From assembly GCA_030549775.1 (NCBI GenBank), contig CM060180.1, positions 81,313,672 through 81,377,671 on the forward strand: DNA of 64,000 nucleotides, in the 5' to 3' direction. This stretch comes from Tamarix chinensis. Taxonomy: Eukaryota > Streptophyta > Magnoliopsida > Caryophyllales > Tamaricaceae. How positions within the stretch are numbered: position 1 is the stretch's first letter; each line of letters begins with the position of its first letter. The notes beneath the pieces are model-generated. The model ran no database searches and was not told where the DNA came from. It was given only the letters and a program-made list of their open reading frames with translations. Shown here one piece after another: positions 24,253 through 35,406 of this stretch. The translations under genes and the position numbers were made by a program.

Positions 24253-26323
24253 TGATGTGTAATAGAATGAATGGTTTTAAAAATTTCCTATTTTATGTAA
24301 TTCTATAATGATAAACGAATGATGAGTTCTAAACTAAGGATATGGATGAAGGATCACACAAAGTAATTCTTCAAACTAGCTTTGAAAGCCCCACATAGAT
24401 AACTCTCAAAGGATCTCTAATGAAGAAATACACAATAAACTTCATTAGATAACTCTATACAAACCCACACAAGAAATGTATAGAGGATTTATAAATTATT
24501 CCTAACAGAGATAAGATAATTTAGAGGCATGTTTATTTTATGAATTACACAGATAATATAACCATAGAATAAAGAAACTCACATAGGATTTCAATGAGAA
24601 AAAACTCTATTTTATAACTCAATTTAACTATCCTCATCAAACAATGATTTTTATTTGTGATATTTATATTATAATATCGATCTCATGTAACCTCCTCAAT
24701 AATAAGATACTCTAAATATAAATAGCTTAAACACTAATTAAATCACTATTTATGATACTATTTATATGAATAGTAATCTCCTATTATAGTAATAATTAAA
24801 TCTTAACAAAATTTTAAAAAGATAAAATACATCATAAGGTAAAAGATAAACTTTATTTGATTTCTTAATAATTAAGGAAATAAATTAGCTAACTAATATC
24901 GTAAAATAATTATCAAATAAGTCATTAAAAATATAGCTAATAAATATGAAAAGATAATGGCATCCATAATACTAATTACGATACTTTATCCATTTGTGTG
25001 TAAAAATTCAGCGTGACACACATATGGTAAAATAGTCATAACTTTGTACTCAAAACTCAAATTTGAGTTTCGATAGATGCATGTGACTCTTGATTTAATA
25101 ATATTTCCAATGAAATCCATATTTTAGGGTAAATAATTATCTTTAAATTTCATCCTCACTTCCTCTTATCATGATTCATAAGTTAATCATAAAAAATCTA
25201 GGAATATTTTTTATATTATTCTCTCCTTGTTGAGAAAAATTATTCTTGAATCAATCTCATTAAACCTTTGAATTAAAGTTTTAATCTTGAATCAATTGAC
25301 TTCTTGGATCATTGATGTTCTTAGAAGATCTTCTAAATTGAGCTTTGATACCAATTTGATGTGTAGTTGAATGAATGGTTTTAAAAGTTTTCCTATTTTA
25401 TGTAATTTTATAATGATAAATGAATGATCAATTATAAAAAAGGATATGGATGAAGGATGAAAAAAATTAATTCTTCAAACTATCTTTGAAAGTCTCACAC
25501 AGATAAGTCTCAAAGAATCTCTAATAAAGAAACATACAGTAAATATCACTAGATAACTCTATATAAACCCACACATAAAATGTATAGGGGATTTCAAAAT
25601 TATCCCTCACCCAAATAAGATAATTTAGAGACATGTCTAGTTTATGACTCAAATAGATAACAAAAACATATAATAAAGAAACTCACATAGGGTTTTAACG
25701 AGAGAAAACTTGATTTTATAACTCAATTCAACTATTATCCTTAAATAATGAGTTTACAAGAGATATTTGTAGGATAATATCTACCTCCTCATGTAACGTC
25801 CTCAATAATAATATAGAGTAAATTTAAATAAAATAAGCACTAATTAAATCACTATTTATGATACTATTCATATGAATAGTAATCTCTAATGATAGTAATA
25901 ATTAAATCCTAATAAAATCTTAAAAAGATAAAATGCATCATACGGTAAAAGATAAACCTATCTAATTTCTTAATGATTAAGATAATAAATTAAATAAATA
26001 ATATCATTAATTAATTATTAAATAAGTATTTAACAACTTATATAATAAATATGAAAAGATAATGGCATCCATGATGCTAATTACTACATTTTATCCATTC
26101 ACGTGTAAAAATTCAACCTGACACACATATGGTAAAATAGTCATAACTTTGTGTAGAAAAATCAAATTTGAGTTCCATAAGATTTTTTGCACTCCCAATT
26201 TAATAATATTTCCAATTATATCCATAATTTAGGGTAAGTAATTATCTTTAAAATTTACCCTTGTTTTCTTCTATCGTGATTCGTAAGTTAATCTTCAAAA
26301 TCTTGGAATACTTTTGTATCGAG
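24253..26323 (-). mobile_element. TRIM-like element: two 966-bp LTRs around a 138-bp interior
   Basis: Direct copies at 24253-25218 (966 bp) and 25357-26323 (967 bp), similar along their whole length. On the minus strand both LTRs end CACATCA and start TAATATAAAAA / CGATACAAAAG, so the ancestral ends were probably TGAT...ATCA. The 138-bp interior has TTGGTATCAAAGCTC (tRNA-Met-type primer site) directly after the 5' LTR and the purine tract ACAAGGAGAGAA directly before the 3' LTR. It has no coding capacity, so it would need proteins in trans. The primer site fits a Copia-type parent, but I did not identify one. Flanking pentamers do not match. Confidence 0.8.
25341..25355 (-). other. Primer binding site of the TRIM-like element
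   Basis: Minus-strand TTGGTATCAAAGCTC, complementary to the 3' end of initiator tRNA-Met with one difference from the usual TGGTATCAGAGC, adjacent to the LTR end. Confidence 0.8.
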
Positions 26324-26780
26324 GGGAGAATGATGTAGAATTAAATGATAAATACATAGCATTTATTATTATGAAGCCTATTTTACTTTACCTAGAGAGG
26401 ATAACCTACAAATTTGAAGTCAAATAGATGACTACATTGCCAGTTATGGATGGAACTTGCAAAATGAGTCAATATCGATAAAGGCATGTGCATGGAATTT
26501 ATGAGAACATCTTTTTAAATTTAATGGATTGTGTTTAGATTTATGTAGTGTGTTATTATTTTATTAATTATTTTCATAATGATTAGCTAGAGCATAAAGT
26601 AGCTTTTTAAGGGGACTCTATCTTATTCTAACTTATAAGGTTTATCTTATAAGATTTGCTTGGAGTGGGGAATAAGATATTGCATGGGGCCCTATTAGAT
26701 TAGATTTTTATTTTGAATTAGTTAGAATTATATTTTAATAATAAGGAGATGGAAATATGCTATAAAGGCCTTAGAGTTAC
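26324..26780 (+). mobile_element. Possible first half of a Copia-like LTR
   Basis: Purine tract AGGGGAGAATGA is followed by TGTAGAATTAAATG, and a TATA-like CTATAAAGGCC lies at about 26760. The sequence after LTR B (29745-29900: TACAAGTTGTTCTCTATTTG, GTGTGAGTTC) reads like the matching R/U5 half. Weak evidence; no coding sequence. Confidence 0.35.
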
Positions 26781-27711
26781 TACGATAACCTAAAAATTTG
26801 CTTAGCCTAATTCTCCATTTTTATCGCCCTAATTTGATTCGAATATTGAGAAATCTTATTTTAGCTTTAAGCCAATTTTTTAATCTCGAAACTTTAACCG
26901 CATCCAAATCTTTGACCTAAATAAAATGTATTGTGTAAACCAAACTCAAATCGGATAAAATTTTCACTAATCCTAACTATCTTTGGCTAATCTAAAATTA
27001 CCTAAACTAATCCCTAATCTTATTCTCTTTTTCCTTTTTTCTTACTCCTTTTTTCTTTCTTCTCTATCTCCCACCGCAATGTTTGATTGTTGCAACTTGC
27101 TTTCCCTTCTCCACTTTCACCATCACCCATCACCCATACCTTTTCTGCAATCATCTACCATCCTTCTTATTCTTCTTTTTCTCTTCACCCTTCCCGATCT
27201 ACACCACCCTCACCTCCCTCTGCCACTTCTTGTTCTTGTTGTTCTTTTTCTTGTTATTGTTCTTGTTCTTCTTGTTCTTGTTATTATTCTTGTTATTGTT
27301 CTTGTTCTTTTTCTTCTTGTTTTGCTTGTTCTTGTTCTTGTTATTATCCTTACGCAACTTGTACACACAATAATTACCATCCCTGTTACACCCTATGCCA
27401 TTTTTCACCACACCACACAACCCTCATCTCCACTACCACCCTTGTAACCTACACCACCATCTTGCACCATTGCATGTATGCCTTTTCCCTATTAGTTCCC
27501 CCTGATTCACACCCTATTTTCACCACTAAAATGTATCCAAACACCACCAAAATTTTACCATATCTCCACCACACATTCCACTTCACATCCACACATCTCA
27601 TGCTTCCATTTGACTATGATTATTTCCATTTTTATACTCTTTAACTTAATTTCTCCCTTAGTTGTACTCTTTGAGCCTAAAAATGGACTTTTTATTTTTA
27701 TTTTTTTATAG

Positions 27712-27778
27712 GTGCTATTCTGGTAATTTTGGAGGAGGAAGTCTAGGATTTTCATGCTTAGAGCATGTGTTCTAGTTG
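27712..27778 (+). other. Mini-exon-like block in LTR B (67 nt)
   Basis: Preceded by a T-rich tract ending TTTTTTTATAG and followed by GTAAGTATACTAATC. It begins GTGCTATTCTGG and ends GTGTTCTAGTTG. Counterparts are 6120-6054 (minus, 67 nt), 16809-16873 and 61063-61124. Both splice-like signals are strong here. Confidence 0.55.
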
Positions 27779-28689
27779 GTAAGTATACTAATCAATTTTT
27801 AGGATTTTTGTATTATTTTTTTGTATGGTTATGTGTGTTTTTTATGATACTATTACTTTATGATTTAATATATGTTGATCATGATATTTTGTGATGATAT
27901 GAGCATTATCTTTGAAAGAAAGTAAGAATTGGTAAGAGGTATGATCATGATTTTGTTGTGGTAAAGTCATAATTGTGGAAAATATTTCTTATGGCTTGAA
28001 ATATGGGCTAAACGAGATTTGATAAATGGAAATAAGTATTTTTATGAGGTATGATGATGATTAGTGGATTTTAAAAATCAAGTGTGCAAAAGGTAAAAGA
28101 TTTTATAAAATGAAGGTTATTGTTTGTTCTTAAAGTTATTTTTATCATTATGGGATAATAAGGAAGTTTTGGCACTTTCTATGTTAAGTGGATTAATAAT
28201 ATGATAATGATATCTTGAGAAATGTTTAGGGGTATTATTATTTGTCTTGGGTTCTTTAAACAAAATAATGGTCTAATTAGGGTTTGATAACTTAAAAATG
28301 ATAATATTATTATTCTATGTATAAAATCTAGAAGTTATTCAAATTCTGAATATGTTGCTAATAATTAGCCTTATTAGGTTGTTTATTGGAATTGGTAATC
28401 ATTTGAATCTTATGGGAGGAATTATGACTATTTATGAAATTAGGGTTTTTAGTAATTTTATAAATAGTACCTTGGGTAAGATTATTACGTATATGTATGA
28501 TGTGGGTAGTAGACCATAAATTATATGTATAATAATAATAATGATATTCGAGAAGGGTATAATGTAAATTGAGGTTGAATAATCAATATGGGAGAAAAAA
28601 TGTTAGGGGGTATGTAATAAAGATTTGAAAAGATTTAAGGACTTTGACATGTGTTATGTGTTTATCTACCATAATATATTCAATGCTTG

Positions 28690-29190
28690 AGAACTTATCT
28701 TAAATAAAATACTAATCACTTAAAGTGAAAGGGCACATGAGTGGGGTCAAGGTGATATATATATATGTTATTGGGGAGAATAGTGGCTTGGGAGTGTTCT
28801 ACACCAAGAAAGTGATGTTTTTAATCTCCATTCTATATGGAAAAAAATAGTGGGTCAAGAGTGTTATGCCCCGAGAAGGTGTTTCAGTCCATTAAATCAG
28901 ATTTAGAATAGTGGGCCCCCTACTTATTATGAAATAATAATATAATAGTATAATCTATGGGAAAGATACTAATGATTTAAAGAGGAATAATACATGAGTT
29001 AGGACCAAGGTATTATTTTCATCTATATATCCCGTTTCATCGGGAAGAATAGTGGGTCATGTTCTACTCCAAGAAGGTGATGTTTTTAGATTTTTTCCAT
29101 TGGATAATAATAGTGGCTCAGGTGTATTGTCCCTGAGAAGGTTTTTAGACCGTTCCATCGGTTTAAGAATAGTGGGGTTCCTATACTCAA
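28690..29190 (+). repeat. Hairpin-module array of LTR B
   Basis: Two groups, each preceded by ACTAATCACTTAAAGTGAAAG (28710) or CTAATGATTTAAAGAGGAA (about 28968). The units contain AATAGTGGSTCRGGWGTRTT and CCATTCTATATGG-type arms. Confidence 0.78.
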
Positions 29191-30037
29191 CGTATATAAA
29201 AGAATGAAAATGGATTATACTTAATAAAGAGATCTAAATCACTATATATATTATGAGATGTTTCATTTATCTGTATATTATCACCTATTGTGAATACATG
29301 TGCTAATTGTATGCCTATTTTAATAGTATTGTTCCTTGCTCTGTGCGTAGCGTAATTACCATCCATTTTATAGGTGCTGCTAATTCCTACGAGTAGGAGA
29401 CTCTAATTCTTATGTGCAAGTCTTAGAAGATCATCTAGATGATTATATTACTTATGATGCATTATTTGGGGATGAGTGACCTTATCTATACTAGGTGTTG
29501 GGTGAAGATTAATTTTATCTAGTAGCTGTATTTATGCGGATACCTTTTTGGACTCTTGATCCATGGTATTCCCTTATTTTGTATTTTATGTATTGTATCT
29601 TAGAGTTAAGCTCTAAACTCATTATTGTATCATAAATTTTTATATTGTATCAAATTTCCTTGCATTAATTTAAATGTTTAGCCTTGTGATTGATATAAGG
29701 ATAGTTGAATAAATCACACTTATTTTAATTACGGTGGTAACACATTTACATGATAGCCAATTTGAATGAAAATACAAGTTGTTCTCTATTTGAACTATGT
29801 GTGAGTTCTTCGCAATTATAATAAATTATATGTGAGTGATTATTATTGAAACCCTTATTCTCTTTGTCTTTGTAAATTAGAGGCTAAGCACTATCCCTAA
29901 ACCCATCCATAATCCACACCAATCTTAAACCTTAGCTGCTACTTTCAACATGACATTCATCATCTTTAATTTATTCTTCTTACTTACTTCTACCTATTTT
30001 ATATTGAACCCCTAGATAATAATTCTATTATTATCAT

Positions 30038-30230
30038 ATGTTAAAGATAAGAATGCCTTACTTTGAAGTAACATCATATCACCCCAAAACTAACTTGGGA
30101 AGAATTATACCACATGCTTATAACATGAAACACAATTAGATCCTAATCATGTAAGCACTAACACATGGAGCCCCAATATACCATAGAAACCTAATTATGT
30201 TAAAGATAAGAATGCCTTACTTTGAAGTAA
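30038..30230 (+). repeat. Perfect 34-bp direct repeat
   Basis: A 34-bp segment beginning ATGTTAAAGATAAGAATGCC occurs identically at 30038-30071 and 30197-30230, 159 bp apart. It lies between LTR B and the resumed chromovirus LTR. This may mark a short duplication or two insertion remnants. Confidence 0.85.
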
Positions 30231-30264
30231 TGCTTCTAGCACAAAACTCCTATTGGATGACTTA

Positions 30265-31331
30265 TCTATCAGAACTTGGATTCCTAATAGAATCCAATAA
30301 AAAAAAAACCATTAAAAATCTTCTTCAAAACTTTATTAAAATCTAAGGGAATCAAAATAAGAAGAAAAACACATAACACTACCTTTGACTCAAAAGTGAC
30401 TCAAAAATAGGGTGTCAAAGGAAAAGTTGGAATCTCCAACTATTCTCAAATTAATTCTTCCTTGCTTAAGGAAAGCAATATAGAACTATAAATAAGATTA
30501 GAAGGAGAGAAAGGAACACAATGCTGGCATAATCAAAGGAGAAAATTAGAGAGAGCCTTGTTCTTCTCAATAAAAAGAAGAAGAGAGAAAAATGGAAGGA
30601 TGCTCAACACTTAGGAAAATTTCCAAAAGGAAAGGGAGAAGAGAGCAAGAAAATAAGTGAGAAATGAGAATGGATTATAAATGATAAGTATAGAGGCAAA
30701 GTTGGTTGACATTCTCAGGGAAAAAGAGGATGAGACTGGTGAGGTTGAGTGTGGGTAAGCGAAGAAGTGAGGGCTAACTTAATGGAGTGGTGGGGGGTTG
30801 AGTGCATTCAGATATGGGCATGGTAGTAAGTTGGCAAGTTAGGGAAGGGAAAAAAAAATCAATCTCACAGCCCCATTGTGCAAAGAGAGAGGAAAAGGTG
30901 AGGGAGAAGAAAAGGTGAAGCTTGCCATTAAAAGTGCGTTTTTGGAAAAATTTTGCTAATTAAAATTATGTAATGATCTAAATAATGTGAAAATAATCCT
31001 AGAGTACTAAAACATGATTATTAGCATAATTAAACTCAAATAAGGAGTTTTCATAATAATTAGAGAGAAATTCAAATCAAAATAAGAAATGGATCTGAAA
31101 TCACAGACAAATTAATTGATGGGTTTAGGCAAACTAGTTAACTGGTTTGTCAAGATCAAGAATGTTAATTTTGTGAGCACCAGTTTATCGATTATATAAA
31201 CCAATTGATCGATACTCTTAAAATTCACATTATTATTATAATTTGAATCCCTTTTAAAAACTAAGACTTATTTATTTTATATCAACATAATTCTAAATAC
31301 AAATTCAAGGGATTTGGGATGGGGTATTATA
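30265..31331 (-). mobile_element. Proximal (U3) part of the chromovirus 3' LTR
   Basis: It aligns with 36855-37873: ACCATTAAAAATCTTCTTC, ACACATAACACTACCTTTGA, GGTTTGTCAAGATCAAGAAT, and the LTR start TATAATACCCCATCCC on the minus strand at 31331. It adjoins the purine tract. Confidence 0.8.
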
Positions 31332-31334
31332 ACA

Positions 31335-31346
31335 CTACTCCCTTAA
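31335..31346 (-). other. Polypurine tract of the chromovirus
   Basis: Minus-strand AAGGGAGTAG just before the 3' LTR, itself preceded by GACTTCAAGGACGAAGTCTC, a typical junction of Tekay-type elements. Confidence 0.75.
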
Positions 31347-31539
31347 AAGAGACTTCGTCCTTGAAGTCCACAAAAGAAAGATATTGTTGTAAGCTAAAAA
31401 CATAAGTAATCCTAAGCCATCAACCAAAAGAATACAATAACTAAGGGCTAATGCAGAAAAAAGGTACTACCTCCTTTAAAGAGGTGGCATTACCAACGCA
31501 ATGTACCTAAGTAAAATACCTCCAAATACTTTGTCGTGA

Positions 31540-32760
31540 TCTCCTCCTTGGACTCCTAGGTGGCCTCCTTTGCTGCATGATGTGACCATAAGTCCTTCAC
31601 AAGTGGAATGATCTTCAAATGCATCTCTCAAGTCTTGGAATCAAGGAACCTCAACGAACACTCCTCGTACATTAATGGCTCATCAAGCTCAATCGTCTTT
31701 GGCTAAATGATGTGCGATAGATCCAACACGTACCTCCTCAATTGAAAGTGGTTAATTTTATGCATGTGTGAATGCACCATCGATAAGGTAAGATGGTAAA
31801 AACCTCTCCAAATTGATTTAAAATCTCATATGACCTACTAAACCTCGGGCTAAGCTTGCCCTTATGACCAAAACGTGTCACCCCTTTGATTAGTGAAACT
31901 TTTAGAAGGAATTTATCCCCTAACTCAAACTCATTTGCTCTCTTCCATAGATATGCATAAATTTTCTCCATATCTAGGGATACCTTCACCCTATCTTAAA
32001 TCATCTTGATTTACCAAGTAGTGTCCTCTACAATCTTTGGTCCCAAAACATCTGTCTCACTAGAGTCACTCCAATACACGGGAGTACGATACTTTTATCC
32101 ATATAGTGCCTCAAATGGTTCCATCCCTATGCTTTCATCATGACTGTTTTTGTAGAATAACTCTACCAAATCTAGGAGATCTTCCCAACTTCCCTAAAAC
32201 TAAAGAATGCAAGCCTGAAGCATATCCTTCAAGGTCTAAATAGTATGCTCAGTTTGATCGTCTGTAGCTGGATGGAAAGTTGTGCTCATCTTAATTTGTA
32301 GCCCAAAATCAACTTGGAACTTTTGCTAGAAGTGCGACAAAAATATAGAATTTTGGTCCGACATAATGTCCTTAGGTAACCAATGGTACAAAACCACATG
32401 CTTCCAATAAGCACTAGCCATCTACTCCATACTCTTCGTCAACTTCATCAATATGAATACCACTAACTTAGTCAATTGGTTAACAACAACCCATATCAAA
32501 TCCGAACCAAGTCCATCGACACACTATCCTATTTCCACTTGGGGACCTCTAATGGATGAATTAAACCAATCGGATGCTTGTGTTCCACTTTCACCTTTTG
32601 AAATGTTAAACATAGGACCAGAAAGTGTACAACCTCTCACTTCATAAAGGGCCACTAATAGATCCATCTAAAATCCTTGTACAACTCATCCCATCCAGTA
32701 TGGTTGGAATAAGATACACAATGACCCTTCTCTAGGACCCCCCTCTTAAGTTCCCCACAA
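31540..32760 (-). pseudogene. Integrase plus chromodomain of a chromovirus (broken)
   Basis: On the minus strand, in order: integrase zinc-finger remnant (about 32720-32590, HTGWDELYKDF...YWPF-like with a stop, CLTF where CxxC is expected); catalytic core pieces (DLIWVVVNQLTKLVVF at about 32500, FHPATDDQTEHTI at about 32275, IGMEPFEALYG at about 32115); the C-terminal GPY/F-type region (ELGDKFLLKVSLIKGVTRFG, KGKLSPRF, 31925-31780); and a chromodomain-like IPLVKDLWSHHAAKEATWES at about 31600. Together they identify a Ty3/gypsy chromovirus integrase. Many stops and frame changes make it non-functional. The longest intact piece is 83 codons (31989-31738). Confidence 0.85.
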
Positions 32761-32999
32761 CTTTGCTAAATGCACCATCATCCTTGGAAACGGATGCCGC
32801 CATCCTCACAAATCTTCAATCCCGCTGCTCTTCCTTCACATATCTTCTTCTTGATCTGCTCAAGCTTGATATCTCCTGGCTAACAATATCGAATCTTCAT
32901 TGAAATGGTGAGGTGAATAAGAGGGAATTCATCATTGTCTCAAGATCCCTAAGTTTAATGATCTTAATGCTCAACTCTTGAAGATCTCTTCAGATCTAA

Positions 33000-33090
33000 T
33001 ATGATACTATTAGTGAACTTAAGGCATGCGAAGTCTTCCCACTAAGATTATCAACTATAACATTGGCCTTACCCTTGTAGTAGGTGATGG
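33000..33090 (-). pseudogene. Fragment of the RNase H / integrase linker
   Basis: The minus strand encodes HYKGKANVIVDNLSGKTSHAL, a degenerate form of the HPGKANVVADALSRK motif that closes RNase H in plant Ty3/gypsy pol. Everything upstream (reverse transcriptase, protease) is missing or unrecognisable. Confidence 0.7.
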
Positions 33091-33094
33091 AGCA

Positions 33095-33810
33095 ACATCT
33101 ATAGATCACTCTCAATCTTATTCTTTAAATAATGAAAAATAAGAAGAATTAACATACTTGGAGATATAAACCATTGTTCTTGAAAATTCTTATATATCTA
33201 ATGTTTTATCAAGTAATTCATATAGGTGTTGTATATATTTGCAAGAATTTCATGATATTAAAGATCTTTAATGTACAAGGCAATGACAATGGCATTAAGG
33301 GGATTACAAAGTGCAAGGAAGAATAAGTTGGGCTATATATGATTACATCTATATATTACATTATTAAAGTTGTGTAGCTTTGTTACTTTTTTGTATACTT
33401 TGTAATACTTGTAAATTATAATTGTAAATCTTTAAATATGTGGTAGTACTATGCATTGGGGCTTAATTTCATTAAGAAGGGCTGATTAGTGGGCTTATTA
33501 ATGAAAGGGCCTATATGGGGTGCATGCATATGTAAAGACTTATACACATTGATTTCGATATAATCGCATGAATGAAGAGCTCATATGAATTTGAAAGAGA
33601 TCTATACGAGAGAAAGTGTGTATCTTCTTACTCTTTTCTCCTTTTCAATTAAGTGCAATGGATAGTAGCAAGGGTGTTATATTGAAAAATAGAGGATTTC
33701 TCATTAGAAAGCATTTGATGTTGGAGTAGATCAATGCCTCCCTACCAAAGCATTCGAGATTTAAGTTTTTGTAATTTGTAATTCCAAAGCAAAAGCCCTA
33801 GTTTCAAAAG
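33095..33810. other. Unidentified insertion within the pol remnant
   Basis: About 0.7 kb of AT-rich sequence unlike the flanking pol DNA. It contains TTGGGCTATATATGATTACA and a T-rich tail; it may be a fragment of another LTR. No clear termini or duplication. Confidence 0.35.
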
Positions 33811-34789
33811 ATGGTTTAGAGATAATCTCCTCTTGCACATCTGGGAACTCTTACACTACTAGAATCTCCTTAGCTGACTACACCTCGGCATTCAACTCCT
33901 TAATTCTTCACAAGAATAGCTACTAGCCTTTTCACACTAGCATATTGAGCACCACTATGGCCACCATCCTCACTGTGGGCCTAGACTTGCATCTTTAGCA
34001 AAAGATCCTAGCTACGAAAGCAATAAACACGAAGGAATGAGAAGCACGCCAGTAAAATAACACGCAAGTAGGAAGGGAAGGAACCGTGAACGTACTCATA
34101 ATGACATCAACTTTCTTGTTAGCCTCTGAATGGCTCATCATGTTTAAGCGATTACCTAGAGGTGGTCCTATAGCACTACCCAAGCCTTTCCCTTACTATA
34201 AAGCATAGGGCCTCTGCATCCTTTATAGTGGAGTACTCCTACTAGCTCCACTATCATTCGACTATGCTCTCTAAACTAGTGGTGTTTGTGTCACTACACC
34301 TTTTAATGTGCCCATCCTTATAGAGCACTAAACTTGATGGTACGAAACTCAAACCGCTAATTCCCAACCGGCCACGATCATGGCACTAAACCAATTGCCT
34401 AACACAATCCTTCCCTACATGGTTGCTGACAGATGAAATGCCTCACACCCAGCTGACGCATTTGCCCTCTAAAGTGTGTTACCAGTTCTAACTAATGATT
34501 GCATGAGGTCTAGAATCTCTTCTCTCTCTTATGGCACTGACCGCCCTCAAACATTTGCTTAGCCCCTGCTTGGGCACTACAAGATTAAGCAATCGTTGAT
34601 GTGTCAAAGGCATAATTGTACAAAGCTTGCAGGTCTTATGTACGAGTCCCCAATAGCATATTTTGGAGCCTCAGACTCAACCTCAGCTGGAAATAACGCA
34701 CCTTCATCCTTTCATCAGTTTCAACCTCTAGAGCAAAGCTGATTAGGTCTAAATAACCGTTATAGTACTCTTCCACTAAATATGTCCTC

Positions 34790-35220
34790 TGATACAACAC
34801 CATGAACTTGTCTTATTTTTCCATCCTTAGGTGAGTAGCATATAACTGAGCCCTAAGCATCTTGATGAAGGTCTTCCACTAATCTATAGTGGCTCCCCTT
34901 AGCTGCTGACCTTGCCACCCCTCTTTAGCATGATCTCACATATAGAATATCCTAATATCCACTTGCCTACTCTCTTGGAAACCATTGTTTGTAAAAATGT
35001 TCTTAAAATCCCTTAGCCTGCACCCCAACACATTTAGGTCCTCCTTACCCTCAAAGACCAAAGGTCGATGAAGATCTACCTGATGAAGCCAATCCTCTAG
35101 TGGTGGCACTATAAAAGGAGGTGGTGGCGACGGCTACAAAGCCTCATCACATTGAATCTGCCACTCCATGAACACTCCAATGATCTCCATGAAATACTCA
35201 AGATTCTTATTTGTAGCCAT
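34790..35220 (-). pseudogene. gag remnant of the chromovirus
   Basis: It starts at an ATG ending at 35220 on the minus strand (MATNKNLEYFMEIIG) and is broken soon after by a stop. Further on are PPLEDWLHQVDLHRPLVFEG, FTNNGFQESRQVDIRIFYM and WKTFIKMLRAQLYATHLR, which match the layout of plant Ty3/gypsy gag (a proline-rich start, then a WW..F...F region). No zinc knuckle was recognised, and 33810-34790 cannot be assigned with confidence. Confidence 0.6.
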
Positions 35221-35390
35221 AAAAACCCTAAAAAACTAAGCCATGTTATAAAGGAATTGAATAATAACTACACCATTAGTACACATGAAACCTGAATCAA
35301 TGCTCGCTTATAGAATAAATTAGACTCTACTAGTTTGGACGGTACCAAAGAAATTCATTTTTGTAAAATAAATTTAAGATTTAAATCATA

Positions 35391-35404
35391 GGCTCTGATA
35401 GCAA
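35391..35404 (-). other. Primer binding site of the chromovirus
   Basis: Minus-strand TTGCTATCAGAGCC, one base off the initiator tRNA-Met site TGGTATCAGAGCC, two bases inside the LTR end. It fixes the orientation of the element and of the LTR family. Confidence 0.85.
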
Positions 35405-35406
35405 CT

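Larger units (their letters stand above)
26781..29744 (+). mobile_element. LTR B, plus orientation
   Basis: It aligns with LTR A over its length: start (26790-27040 with 8980-9230), CT-rich leader (27000-27500), mini-exon-like block 27712-27778, modules (28690-29190) and the GGTGCTGCTAATTCC block near 29370. It ends early, at ACGGTGGTAACAC, where LTR A continues for about 100 bp more. No target duplication was found. Low-complexity Leu/Val/Phe frames in the leader are not genes. Confidence 0.68.

Noticed and set aside
26983..27644. Overlapping Leu/Val/Phe, Ser/Cys and Asn/Lys frames
   Set aside because: Low-complexity TTCTTGTT repeats in the leader of LTR B; no conserved frame.
35391..35406. 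tRNA gene fragment
   Set aside because: The tRNA-Met-like bases are a retrotransposon primer binding site next to an LTR end.
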